Positions 8,010 through 16,728 of a stretch of 63,341 nucleotides of DNA are shown here, piece after piece. Made by a program: the position numbers and the translations under genes. Below the pieces are notes generated by a model. The model made no database searches. It had not been told where the DNA came from and was given only the letters and a program-made list of their open reading frames with translations. The stretch lies in the NCBI GenBank assembly GCA_041554195.1, contig JBFFMJ010000013.1, positions 1 to 63,341 on the forward strand, written 5' to 3'. Each line of letters begins with the position of its first letter. Position 1 is the first letter of the stretch. This DNA comes from JAPHSX01 sp041554195 (GTDB taxonomy: Bacteria; Pseudomonadota; Gammaproteobacteria; Thiohalomonadales; Thiohalomonadaceae).

Positions 8010-9229
8010 GCTTCTCCGGCGATAAGGCACTGCGCAACTATCTGCTGGTGACCGGTTCCTACTGGGCCTTCACCCTCACCGATGGGGCGCTACGCATGCT
8101 GGTGGTGCTCTATTTCCACCAGCTCGGTTATGCACCGCTCGATATCGCGCTGCTGTTTCTCTTTTATGAATTCTTCGGCATCGTCACCAATTTATTAGGC
8201 GGCTGGATTGGTGCACGCCTTGGTCTGAACCTCACCATGCACCTGGGGATCGGCCTGCAGCTCCTTGCCCTGGTGATGCTGACGGTAGAGCCGAGCACGC
8301 TCAGTGCTCCTTATGTGATGGCGGCGCAGGCGCTCTCCGGTATCGCCAAAGACCTGAATAAAATGAGCGCCAAGTCCAGCGTCAAGTTGATGGTGGTGGA
8401 TAAAGGGGGGAGCCTGTTCCGCTGGGTGGCGCTGCTAACCGGATCAAAAAATGCGTTAAAGGGTGTCGGCTTTTTCCTCGGCGGTCTGCTGCTTTCGTTG
8501 TTCGGTTTTCAAAATGCACTATGGAGCATGGCGGCGATGTTGCTGGTCGTCTTGTGGCTCAGCTATCTGATGCTGCCAAAGGCCCTGGGCAAAACAGAGC
8601 GCAAGCCGAAGTTTACGCAAATCCTCTCCAGGTCCCGCGATATCAATACGCTTTCGGCGGCACGACTCTTTCTGTTTGGTGCGCGTGATGTCTGGTTTGT
8701 GGTGGGGCTGCCGGTCTTCTTTAGTAGCGTGCTGGGCTGGAGTCATACCGCGGTCGGCACCTTTCTTGCGCTGTGGGTGATCGGCTACGGCCTGGTCCAG
8801 TCAATAGCGCCGAAGTTGATCCGCCGCACCCACCATGGTCATGGCCCGGATGGCGCTAGCGCTACGCTGTGGGTGATGCTCCTGAGCCTTAGTCCGGCGG
8901 CCATCGCCCTGGCGCTACACTTCGGTATGGATGCGACCACTACGCTGATCGTCGGACTGGCGATGTTCGGCATTCTCTTTGCGATTAACTCGGCGATCCA
9001 CTCCTACCTCATCCTGCACTACTCGGCGCACGACGAGGTGGCGGGTAATGTCGGCTTTTACTACATGGCCAATGCCGCGGGGCGGCTGAGCGGCACCGTG
9101 CTCTCCGGCTGGAGTTATCAGCAGCATGGCCTGGAGGGGTGCCTCTGGTGGTCAACGCTATTCTTGTTGCTGAGTGTGGCGCTCTCACGGGGGCTGCCGC
9201 GAACCGGCAGCGAGAGAAACAATGGTTAA
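8006..9229 (+). CDS. arsJ: organoarsenical efflux MFS transporter ArsJ
   Basis: A 407-residue major-facilitator protein. ArsJ exports 1-arseno-3-phosphoglycerate made from arsenate by a GAPDH. Characteristic stretches: YWAFTLTDGALRMLVVL at the start, FYEFFGIVTNLLGGW, AQALSGIAKDLNKMSAKSS, and TGSKNALKGVGFFLGG, all typical of ArsJ rather than generic MFS. The frame extends to GTG 7976, but ATG 8006 overlapping the upstream stop is the sensible start. The usual GAPDH partner and an ArsR regulator are not beside it, which is unusual; a GAPDH elsewhere would have to supply the substrate. Confidence 0.88.
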   Translation: MSFSGDKALRNYLLVTGSYWAFTLTDGALRMLVVLYFHQLGYAPLDIALLFLFYEFFGIVTNLLGGWIGARLGLNLTMHLGIGLQLLALVMLTVEPSTLSAPYVMAAQALSGIAKDLNKMSAKSSVKLMVVDKGGSLFRWVALLTGSKNALKGVGFFLGGLLLSLFGFQNALWSMAAMLLVVLWLSYLMLPKALGKTERKPKFTQILSRSRDINTLSAARLFLFGARDVWFVVGLPVFFSSVLGWSHTAVGTFLALWVIGYGLVQSIAPKLIRRTHHGHGPDGASATLWVMLLSLSPAAIALALHFGMDATTTLIVGLAMFGILFAINSAIHSYLILHYSAHDEVAGNVGFYYMANAAGRLSGTVLSGWSYQQHGLEGCLWWSTLFLLLSVALSRGLPRTGSERNNG

Positions 9230-9246
9230 CAGGAAAGGACAACACC

Positions 9247-9588
9247 ATGAATGATCTAAATAAAGCAAAACAACTACTACAAACCATCATTGATCACCAT
9301 GAGACGAAAGATTACGACTCTCTCATGCCCTACGTATCAGAAGAAGAAATAGAGAAGGCCAGCTGGTTTACGCGTAAACGTTTCATGGAGGTTTGTGAGG
9401 CGATAGAGAACGAAATAGGCACAATCACTTCTTTGCAGCATATTGAAACATTGAAGAGAAGAACCTCACTGCTGACGCTGTGGAAAACGAAATATAGCAA
9501 AAGCAAAGATGAGGTGCTCTGGCAAGTCACCTTAGATGCGCAGAATCATAAAATAAAATTAATGCATATAAACTGGGAACAACAATAA
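9247..9588 (+). CDS. hypothetical 113-residue helical protein
   Basis: A soluble, Lys/Glu-rich, AT-rich protein. The pattern KAKQLLQTIIDHHETKDYDSL and a later WQVTLDAQNHKIKLMHI strand resembles small NTF2-like/DUF3887-type folds, but this is only a resemblance. The ATG at 9247 has AGGA about 10 bases upstream; the longer frame to 9139 overlaps arsJ and is rejected. Base use differs from arsJ, suggesting separate origin. Confidence 0.65.
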   Translation: MNDLNKAKQLLQTIIDHHETKDYDSLMPYVSEEEIEKASWFTRKRFMEVCEAIENEIGTITSLQHIETLKRRTSLLTLWKTKYSKSKDEVLWQVTLDAQNHKIKLMHINWEQQ

Positions 9589-9678
9589 CCAGAACACTGA
9601 ACAACAACTTAAGAGGGCGCTGCATGCTATTCTGCCGATGCTTATGTCACCACTATGTAGTGGCTGATTATCGGTGAA

Positions 9679-11832
9679 TCAATCGCTAGCCGATGCCGCT
9701 GGAAACAGCAGGCGAAATTCAGCCCCCGGTTCCCGATTGATGATGTCGACCTCGGCATGCATCGCGCTGGCCAGTTGCCGTACCAGTGCCAGGCCGATGC
9801 CGGTACCGACGGTCTCTCGCGTGAGTTCATTTTCTGAGCGATAGAAGAGTTTGAAGATCTTCTTCATCTGCTCGCGGGCAATACCAGGGCCGTAGTCACG
9901 CACCGTAAACCGAACCCCTCCCTTGCTCTGCAGCTGACAGCCGATGTCGATGCGTTTCTGTTCGGCTTTGGCGGAGAACTTAATGGCGTTGTCGACGAGG
10001 TTGATGATGATTTGGGTGAAGCTGTCGGCCTCGACGGCGAGCAAGCTCTCGCGAGCCGGTCCGTCGCACGCAAGATGCAGTGTAAAACCGGCCTGTTCAA
10101 TCTGCGTGCTGACCTTGGATTGCAGCATATCGAGTAACTCGCCAACCTTTACCGGGTGCAGTTCGATATGTTGTTCGTTACGTGTCATGCGTGCCAGCTG
10201 CAACACGTTATTGATGAGGCGTGAGAGGCGTTCGCTCTCAGTGTAGATATAGTCGTAATAACCGCGTTTTTTCTCTTCACTGGCCCACCCCTCACGCAAC
10301 ATCTCACCGTACATGCGAATCGAGGTCAGGGGTGTCTTGAGTTCGTGACTGACGGCGGAGACAAAGTCCTGCTGCTGGCGTGCCAGGGTGAGCTGGCCGA
10401 GGCCGAGGCGATAGAGCAGATAGAGCCCGCCGCATAATACCAATATCAGGATAGCGCTGAGCCAGGTCAGTACGCGGCCACCGGGGCCGGCAGGTAGGTG
10501 TTTGACGGAAAAGATCAATTCCATCTCGCTGAGTGGTGCCGAGAGCCTTCCCTGGTAGAGCAGTGCCCCCTGCATCTCGCTGCTGCTGGCGAGGTAACGT
10601 TGTGAATGGTTGCTGGCAAAGGCGGTGAAGATATCACCGCGATAGGCGATGGCAAGGTCGCTCATCTGCGATAGTGAGGTCTCGCGAAACAGCGGTTCGA
10701 ACAAGCCGCGCAGGAAGCTCTCACGTTCGATGAGTGCGCCCTGAATATAGCGTTGGCCGTTGCGCCAGACCTTACGAAACAGCACAAAGTGCCCGCTGTC
10801 GAGCAGACGCATCTCGAACGGGTCGATTTCGCTCTCAAAGGTGGTGATACGTACTGGTACGCGTCGATCCTCGTCGCTATTCGTGCTCTCGCTAAGCTCC
10901 TCCTGCGGCAGGATATTGCTCTCCTTGCGCATGCTGCGAGTTGCCATGCTGGGTGCTGCTTTGCGCGGCGCAGGGGCGCTTTGATAGCGTGAGTCGAGTT
11001 TGAGATCCTCAACCCGACCCAGTTTACTCTTTACACTACGGCTCTTTTTCTCCAGCTTGCTGCTCGGTTCACTGAGTCGGTCAAAGGCGGCCTGACTCAT
11101 TACTTTTTTTGTGGGCGCTGGGGCGGCGGTTCCTTCAAAAGCGGCCAGCTTATCGGGGCTGTCGCCTGTTTTCTGCTCATAGTTGAGGGTGGGCTGCGCT
11201 ACGGCCTCTGTTTGCGCCGGGGTTTCGTTTATTGTCTTGCGCTCGGCATCCATTTTATCGCTAAGGGTGCTCATTGAGCTGTCCTTGCGGCGCGGCTCCT
11301 GCTGTTTCGTTCTCTCCCCTTTAAGGGCGATGGACTGGCGCTCGCGCTCGGTGCTGACCAGACGGTTGCGGCTTAATATCTGCTCCAGCTGTGCCTGAAG
11401 TTGCTGGCGTCCATGGTGCTCCTGTGGACTGATACCGTAGAGGGCGCTGGCATCTTCGCGCTGCGGTAGTAGCGGGGTGGTGAAGCCCCCTGCGGTATCG
11501 ATCTGAAAGTAGCCCAGGAGTCCGGGGATTTCGCCCTTTACCGGAAAGGCGGAGAGGGGAGAGCGATGGATAAAGCTGGCCTCTTTGCCCCCGGCGATGT
11601 TAAGAAAGTTGTAGTCGGTAAAGGGGCGCGACTCTTCGTTATTAAACAGCTGCAACAGTTTGCGGTCGATGCGCAGTGCCAGCTCCTCGGCCATCACCCG
11701 GTGCTGGTGAAAGGCCTCCCACTTGAGCTGGCTGTAGGCCTGGCCGACCAGTAGTGCGGTCGGCACGGTGAGGGCGACAAAAAACAGCAGCAGGCCGAGG
11801 CGCAGTCGGTTTTTTGTTAGACCGGCGAGCAT
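9679..11832 (-). CDS. membrane sensor histidine kinase with large extracytoplasmic domain
   Basis: A 717-residue kinase. TM1 lies at about 12-30 and TM2 at about 460-480, so nearly 430 residues are outside the membrane. The outer region includes a long low-complexity, Lys/Glu/Ser-rich stretch at about 165-330. Cytoplasmic part: VSHELKTPL with phospho-acceptor H496, NLVDNAIKFS (N box), DYGPGIA (G1) and GTGIGLALV (G2). There is no clear HAMP domain. Its start overlaps the regulator's stop by ATGA, so the pair is co-translated. Divergent pspA-like and VWA genes suggest it senses envelope stress; the signal is unknown. Confidence 0.9.
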   Translation of the reverse strand: MLAGLTKNRLRLGLLLFFVALTVPTALLVGQAYSQLKWEAFHQHRVMAEELALRIDRKLLQLFNNEESRPFTDYNFLNIAGGKEASFIHRSPLSAFPVKGEIPGLLGYFQIDTAGGFTTPLLPQREDASALYGISPQEHHGRQQLQAQLEQILSRNRLVSTERERQSIALKGERTKQQEPRRKDSSMSTLSDKMDAERKTINETPAQTEAVAQPTLNYEQKTGDSPDKLAAFEGTAAPAPTKKVMSQAAFDRLSEPSSKLEKKSRSVKSKLGRVEDLKLDSRYQSAPAPRKAAPSMATRSMRKESNILPQEELSESTNSDEDRRVPVRITTFESEIDPFEMRLLDSGHFVLFRKVWRNGQRYIQGALIERESFLRGLFEPLFRETSLSQMSDLAIAYRGDIFTAFASNHSQRYLASSSEMQGALLYQGRLSAPLSEMELIFSVKHLPAGPGGRVLTWLSAILILVLCGGLYLLYRLGLGQLTLARQQQDFVSAVSHELKTPLTSIRMYGEMLREGWASEEKKRGYYDYIYTESERLSRLINNVLQLARMTRNEQHIELHPVKVGELLDMLQSKVSTQIEQAGFTLHLACDGPARESLLAVEADSFTQIIINLVDNAIKFSAKAEQKRIDIGCQLQSKGGVRFTVRDYGPGIAREQMKKIFKLFYRSENELTRETVGTGIGLALVRQLASAMHAEVDIINREPGAEFRLLFPAASASD

Positions 11833-12533
11833 CAGTGGCTCAGCAGACGGTAACCGGCACCGCGCACCGTGACCAGATAGTGTGGCTCGCCGGGTGTGGT
11901 CTCGATCTTGCGGCGCAGCTTGGCGATATGGATATCAACGGTGCGGGTTTCCAGGTCGATGGTGCGGTCGTAGCCCCATACCTTGTTCAGCAGTTCATCG
12001 CGCGGCACCGGACGCTCGCCATTGGCGTGCAGGTATTGCAGCAGCTCCACCTCGCGGCGGGTGAAGTTCAGCACTTCATTGCCGCGCTGTGCACTGAGGT
12101 TGCGGGTGTCGACAGTAAAGTCATCGGCCAGGCGCAGCTGCTGTGATTCATCCGCTACTACATGCGCCCGTCGTAACACCGCCTGCACCCGCAGCACCAG
12201 CTGAGTGACGGAAAAGGGTTTGGCTACATAGTCATCGGCACCGAGCGACAGGCCGTGGATGATCTCCTCGTCGCTGCCCTTGGCGGTGAGCATAATGATC
12301 GGCTGGTCTCTATCCTGCTCACGGATAGCGTTACAGATGGCATAGCCGTCCATGCCGGGTAGCATCACGTCGAGCAGGATCATATCGAAGCGTCCGCTAA
12401 GTGCCATCGCCAGCCCTTTGTTGCCCTCCTCGGCGCTCTCTACCTCATAACCATGGAATACAAAGAGGTCGACCAGACCCTCGCGGATCGCCGCCTCATC
12501 CTCTACCACCAGTAGCCGAATCTTTCTATTCAT
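11832..12533 (-). CDS. OmpR/PhoB-type response regulator
   Basis: A 233-residue regulator: receiver with acidic pocket EDE at 11-13, phospho-acceptor D55 in LLDVMLPG and K in YVAKPFS near 105, followed by a winged-helix domain (TRREVELLQYLHAN, then DLETRTVDIHIAKLRRKI and VRGAGYRL). It forms an operon with the kinase downstream. The best candidate target is the 11-bp-spaced direct repeat at 12571-12587, between it and the divergent pspA-like operon. Confidence 0.93.
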   Translation of the reverse strand: MNRKIRLLVVEDEAAIREGLVDLFVFHGYEVESAEEGNKGLAMALSGRFDMILLDVMLPGMDGYAICNAIREQDRDQPIIMLTAKGSDEEIIHGLSLGADDYVAKPFSVTQLVLRVQAVLRRAHVVADESQQLRLADDFTVDTRNLSAQRGNEVLNFTRREVELLQYLHANGERPVPRDELLNKVWGYDRTIDLETRTVDIHIAKLRRKIETTPGEPHYLVTVRGAGYRLLSH

Positions 12534-12570
12534 AGTGATTTGAGCTTACCAGTAAGTGGTGTTGCCGGCA

Positions 12571-12587
12571 TGTAAAGTTTTTGTAAA
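12571..12587. promoter_or_regulatory. direct repeat, probable response-regulator binding site
   Basis: TGTAAA occurs at 12571 and again at 12582, exactly 11 bp apart (one helical turn), the geometry used by OmpR/PhoB/CreB-type winged-helix regulators. A third, weaker copy TGAAAG follows near 12595. The site sits in the 150-bp divergent intergenic region between the regulator gene and the pspA-like gene. Binding is inferred. Confidence 0.55.
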
Positions 12588-12689
12588 CAGCGTAGTGAAA
12601 GTTTTACCAAAGCCCGCCTACAGTGACACGCCATGCCAGCCTAGACTCTCCTCAATATGTAACGAAACGCAAACCAGGAGGAGATGACC

Positions 12690-13226
12690 ATGGCACTGAT
12701 TACACGAGTATCACGACTGTTTCGCGCCGATCTGCATGCGGTGCTGGACCGTATCGAAGAGCCGCAGCAGTTATTGCAGCAGGCAATTCGCGAGATGGAA
12801 GAGGCGCTGTTACAGGAGGAGCAGCAGCTTAAGTTGCTGCAGCATGAACAGAGTCAGTTGCAGCGTCGTCTGCAGGGGCTGGAGCAGAGCCTGCACAAGA
12901 GTGAGGAGGAGCTGGATCTCTGCTTTGAATCAAACAAGGAGGAGCTGGCCCGTAACATTATTAAACGGCGACTGGAGACGGAGCGTCTAGGCAATAAGCT
13001 GGCACAGCAGAGCGAGACGCTGGTGGATCGCATCAAGCAGCTAAAGCCGCGCATTGACCAGAACCGTGACGAGCTGCAGGGGATGCGCCAGAAGGCGGAG
13101 CTGCTGGCGAGCGAGCAACCTGAATCATTCAGCGGTGATGCAGCCATGAGCGGTGGCGTGGCCGTTGATGACGATGAGATCGAGGTGGCCTTTTTGCGTG
13201 AAAAGCAGCGGAGGATGCCGTCATGA
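12690..13226 (+). CDS. PspA/IM30-family coiled-coil protein
   Basis: A 178-residue, almost entirely helical protein. It starts MALITRVSRLFRADLHAVLD, the typical amphipathic N-terminus of PspA/IM30 that binds stressed inner membrane, followed by EEPQQLLQQAIREMEE and long coiled coils to about 140. It is shorter than PspA (about 222). The ATG at 12690 is chosen over 12684 because the strong AGGAGGAG ends at 12683. It is the first gene of a three-gene operon with a membrane protein and a VWA protein. Confidence 0.88.
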   Translation: MALITRVSRLFRADLHAVLDRIEEPQQLLQQAIREMEEALLQEEQQLKLLQHEQSQLQRRLQGLEQSLHKSEEELDLCFESNKEELARNIIKRRLETERLGNKLAQQSETLVDRIKQLKPRIDQNRDELQGMRQKAELLASEQPESFSGDAAMSGGVAVDDDEIEVAFLREKQRRMPS

Positions 13227-13792
13227 AACGCCCGGGATTTTTGCAGGGTGTTGGCGTGGCGCTGCTCGCGGCACTGCTGGGTGAGGTGTTGTTTGTCGCA
13301 CTCTCTCCGCTGCTCGGCAGTGTCACGGCACTCTATCTGGTGATCGCCTCGGCCTCATTCTTTTACATCCTCTACCTGCTGCGCCATAGCGGGATACGAC
13401 TGGGACGCATCACGACCCTGCTGGCCTGGTTGTCGATCACTGTTGCCACGGCATGGGCGGGGCCACCACTGATGCTTTACGTATTGATTCACGTGGCGAT
13501 GATCTGGCTGGTGCGCTCGCTCTATTTTTATTCCAGCCTGCTGCCCGCGCTGGCCGACCTGGGGCTGAACGCGGTTGCCGTTGCCGCGGTGGTGTGGGCC
13601 ACCGTGCAGTCGGGCAGTCTGTTGCTGGCGCTGTGGTGTTTCTTTTTGCTGCAGGCGATGTTCGTGGCGATCCCCCGCAATATGAATAAGTCGTCGTCTC
13701 AAGCGCGTGGTGAAGAGGCCGAGCCGGATCGTTTCGCGCAGGCCCACCGTACAGCGCAGTCCGCACTGCGCAAACTCTCATCCGTACAGTAA
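13223..13792 (+). CDS. polytopic membrane protein of the PspA-VWA operon
   Basis: A 189-residue protein with about five membrane segments (11-30, 34-53, 62-78, 82-100, 110-145 possibly as two) and a soluble, charged C-terminal tail of about 35 residues. The start overlaps the pspA-like stop by ATGA, so translation is coupled. I do not recognise the family. Position suggests it anchors or assists the PspA-like protein at the membrane, by analogy to PspB/PspC; this is inference. Confidence 0.8.
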   Translation: MKRPGFLQGVGVALLAALLGEVLFVALSPLLGSVTALYLVIASASFFYILYLLRHSGIRLGRITTLLAWLSITVATAWAGPPLMLYVLIHVAMIWLVRSLYFYSSLLPALADLGLNAVAVAAVVWATVQSGSLLLALWCFFLLQAMFVAIPRNMNKSSSQARGEEAEPDRFAQAHRTAQSALRKLSSVQ

Positions 13793-13816
13793 TCGATGAT
13801 TAACAGGAGAGATACA

Positions 13817-15037
13817 ATGAAAACGAAACTGATCGCACTGGCACTCACTGGCGTAACCGCTGCAACGGTAGCGCTATTCCCGGTAGTTAAAGATGTGGTG
13901 GCGCGACCACTGCCGACCCCTGTGGTGCAGCCTGTGGTATTGCCACCGGTAACACCGTTAAGCAACGAAAGACCGCGTGTCGAGGCGGTATTTGTGCTCG
14001 ACACCACCGGCAGCATGAGCGGGCTGATCGCGGCGGCCAAGGAGAAGATCTGGTCTATCGCCAATACCATGGCAACGGCACAACCGGCACCGGAGATCCG
14101 CATTGGTCTGGTCGCCTATCGTGACCGTGGAGATGCCTATGTCACCAAAGTCGTGAATCTTTCCGCCGACCTCGACTCCACCTATGCCACGTTGATGGAC
14201 TTTCGTGCCGGTGGCGGCGGTGATGGCCCGGAGAGTGTCAATCAGGCGCTGGATGATGCGCTCAACAAGATCAGCTGGAGCCAGGATGAAAACACCTACA
14301 AGGTGATCTTTATGGTGGGTGATGCCCCGGCACATATGGATTATCAGGACGATGTGAAGTATCCGCTGACGCTGGCGATGGCGAAACAGCGCGGCATCGT
14401 GGTTAATGCCATTCAGTCTGGCCGCAATCATGAGACCAGCCGTATGTGGCAGCAGATCGCGCAGCTCGGCCGCGGCGACTATTTTCAGGTTGCGCAGTCG
14501 GGCAGTGCGGTAGCCATCGCCACCCCCTTTGATAAGGAGCTGGCCGAACTCTCGGCGAAGATGGATGAGACCCGTCTCTATTACGGCAACGCCGAGAAAA
14601 AAGCGAAGCAGCGTAAAAAGGTAGCGGCGAGCGACAAGCTGCACGCCGGCTCCTCGGTTGAATCACGGGCGCGCCGCGCCACCTTTAATGCCTCAAAGAG
14701 CGGTAAGAAGAACTTCCTTGGTGACAGCGAGCTGGTCGATGATGTGGCCAGTGGCCGTGTCGACATCTCGGCGATTGAGGAGTCGCACCTGCCTGAGCCG
14801 ATGCAGGCGATGGCCCCTGCCGAGCGCCAGGCGGTGATCGCCGAGAAGGCGGAGCAGCGTAAGGTGTTGCAGGCGCAGATCAAGAGCATGGTCGAGAAAC
14901 GCAGCAGCTACCTCAAGGAGAAGGTGGAGGCGGAAGGGGGTGCCAAGGACTCACTGGATGAGAAAATCTATAGCGCGGTACGCGAACAGGCGGCGGGCAA
15001 GGGGCTGCGGTATGAGTCCGACAGCGCCGCCTATTGA
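13817..15037 (+). CDS. exported von Willebrand factor A domain protein
   Basis: A 406-residue protein with an N-terminal signal or anchor (about 4-25), a short proline-rich linker, then a VWA domain at about 54-245. The MIDAS motif reads VFVLDTTGSMSG, with later D residues in AYRDRGD and GGGGDGPESV. The C-terminal part (about 250-406) is Lys/Glu/Ala-rich and helical. The ATG at 13817 follows AACAGGAGAG; the earlier ATG at 13796 lacks a site. It closes the operon. VWA domains bind partners through a metal ion, so it may link envelope components to the stress system. Confidence 0.87.
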   Translation: MKTKLIALALTGVTAATVALFPVVKDVVARPLPTPVVQPVVLPPVTPLSNERPRVEAVFVLDTTGSMSGLIAAAKEKIWSIANTMATAQPAPEIRIGLVAYRDRGDAYVTKVVNLSADLDSTYATLMDFRAGGGGDGPESVNQALDDALNKISWSQDENTYKVIFMVGDAPAHMDYQDDVKYPLTLAMAKQRGIVVNAIQSGRNHETSRMWQQIAQLGRGDYFQVAQSGSAVAIATPFDKELAELSAKMDETRLYYGNAEKKAKQRKKVAASDKLHAGSSVESRARRATFNASKSGKKNFLGDSELVDDVASGRVDISAIEESHLPEPMQAMAPAERQAVIAEKAEQRKVLQAQIKSMVEKRSSYLKEKVEAEGGAKDSLDEKIYSAVREQAAGKGLRYESDSAAY

Positions 15038-15071
15038 TTAGAGTGGCACGCAGGCGATGGCGGGCTTGTCC

Positions 15072-15260
15072 TCAGTCGAGGTCATACTCCTCGTAATCCC
15101 CCAGCATGTCGTTCAGAGCCTTTAACTCCAGGTGGCGTTCAAGCGCCCGCCTGGAATTGCGGTTTCGCTGGTTCCTGTCACGTTTCTCGCGATATCTCTC
15201 CTCATCGTCGCTATCGGGCGAGCTGGAGTCATAAAAACTGTTGCTGTAATTTCCTGCCAT
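15072..15260 (-). CDS. small basic-acidic protein, PA3496-like
   Basis: A 62-residue protein with an acidic Ser/Asp-rich start, an Arg-rich middle (REKRDRNQRNRNSRR) and the ending EYDLD. The layout resembles the PA3496 family of putative envelope-integrity proteins. The ATG at 15260 has GAGGAA 8 bases upstream; a longer frame to 15314 has no site. Assignment is by pattern and tentative. Confidence 0.65.
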   Translation of the reverse strand: MAGNYSNSFYDSSSPDSDDEERYREKRDRNQRNRNSRRALERHLELKALNDMLGDYEEYDLD

Positions 15261-15526
15261 GGCGGGTTCCTCAATTGAGTGGAGATAGTTGCTTTCTCCG
15301 GTGTAGATATTCAATACCTTCTTTTGCCCTGCAAAACAGCCGTGCTGACGGGCGATGAGCTTCTGGCGTCGAATGGTGAGGGGGGTAAAGAAACCGGCTC
15401 ACTCCATTGAGCCGGGACAGCTTGTTAGCGAATCGTGCTGGTGAGGCATCATGCCAGCAAAACGTTTTCGCCCCCCGCCAGATTGCCTGGTCGGTCCTCT
15501 CTTTATTCACTTCTTGTGCGGGTTGC

Positions 15527-15727
15527 TTACTTGTTCTCTTCAGTCGCGTCAGGTGTTTGTGTGGCTAAGCAATCTGCCATGTAGTCGGCCATCTCTTCAC
15601 TGCTGACGTTCTCTTCCTGCGCCCACTGCTTGCACTGCGCTTCGGCCTCTTGCTGCGATTCAGCGAAGGCAAGTGGACTGCTAATGAGCGAAACCGCTAC
15701 GACAAGCAAGGATAATAATTTGGTCAT
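15527..15727 (-). CDS. small secreted two-cysteine protein, paralogue A
   Basis: A 66-residue precursor with a signal peptide (KLLSLLVVAVSLISSPLAFA) and a mature acidic peptide. It contains two cysteines about 20 residues apart in QCKQWAQ and MADCLAT, able to form a disulfide across a helical hairpin. The same architecture occurs in the product at 46759-46947. Function unknown; periplasmic or secreted location is predicted. Confidence 0.72.
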   Translation of the reverse strand: MTKLLSLLVVAVSLISSPLAFAESQQEAEAQCKQWAQEENVSSEEMADYMADCLATQTPDATEENK

Positions 15728-15863
15728 CTCTGGTTCTCCCCATACTGAAAATACGTATTCGCCCGGTAATCGGCACCGAACTCACGGGCTTTATAACCGC
15801 TTGCAATAAACTGTGGAAACGAAAAATAATGCATGTCACATACAATATAATTGGCCGTAGAAC

Positions 15864-16718
15864 ATGGACCTGGAATTACTAAAGACTTTTCTCGAGGTGT
15901 ATCGTGTCAGGCATTTTGCCAGGGCGGCTGAAAATCTCTTTGTTACGCCATCGGCGGTAAGCGCTCGCATACGCCAGCTGGAAGAGCAGCTCGGGGTAAG
16001 CCTGTTTAGCCGTACCCGTAATAACATCCACCTCACCGAGGCTGGAGAGCGGCTGCTGGGCCACGCCTCCGCAATGGTGAATGCCTGGGATAAGGCCCGT
16101 TATGACATTCTCTCCGGGGCAGAGACGGTAAGAAAATTCTCAATCTTGGCGGTTCCCAGTCTCTGGGACACCGTGTTATTGCCCCGTGTGGCGAGTTTAC
16201 GTGAGGAGAATACAGACTTACTACTTCGTCTTGAGGCGAATACCTCGGATGTTATATGGAAAAAATTGCAGCAGAATCAAGCGGATCTGGGTTTTATTTT
16301 TGAGCCGCATGCCGGTCCAGAACTGCAAATCCATGAAAGCGGTAGCCTGGAGCTGGTATTGGTTGCGAACGAACCTGAACAGACACTGGACAAAGTCATC
16401 AATGAGGATTACCTCATGGTCGACTGGGGTGGTTCGTTTATGACTCGCCACACCGCCCTGTTTCCAGATGCCCCGGTTCCTGCCATCTGGGCCTCAACAG
16501 GGCGCATCGCCTTTGACCTTCTCCTGGCAGGCGGTGGGCGCGGCGGCTACCTGCCAGAGGTCATGGTCAGCAGTGCAGTAAAAGCCCAACACTTATTTAG
16601 AGTGGATAAGGCGCCGGTTATCCGACTATCAATCTATGCGGCCTATCCGGTGTGGGCAACAGAACATGAGGATTTGATCAGCGCGTTGTTGGCGTTACCC
16701 TGCGCTGTGCTGGATTAA
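15864..16718 (+). CDS. LysR-family regulator, HdfR-like
   Basis: A 284-residue regulator. The N-terminal HTH reads MDLELLKTFLEVYRVRHFAR and FVTPSAVSARIRQLEEQLG, closely resembling HdfR/YifA, a repressor of flagellar master genes in E. coli. The effector domain covers about 90-284. No flagellar gene lies nearby, so the target is unknown. It is divergent from the small secreted gene at 15527 and convergent with the sodium channel. Confidence 0.85.
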   Translation: MDLELLKTFLEVYRVRHFARAAENLFVTPSAVSARIRQLEEQLGVSLFSRTRNNIHLTEAGERLLGHASAMVNAWDKARYDILSGAETVRKFSILAVPSLWDTVLLPRVASLREENTDLLLRLEANTSDVIWKKLQQNQADLGFIFEPHAGPELQIHESGSLELVLVANEPEQTLDKVINEDYLMVDWGGSFMTRHTALFPDAPVPAIWASTGRIAFDLLLAGGGRGGYLPEVMVSSAVKAQHLFRVDKAPVIRLSIYAAYPVWATEHEDLISALLALPCAVLD

Positions 16719-16728
16719 GTGCAGCGGT

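Noticed and set aside
15271..15510. A 79-residue minus-strand frame
   Set aside because: No ribosome site, no coding bias and a composition typical of noncoding DNA between two better-supported small genes.
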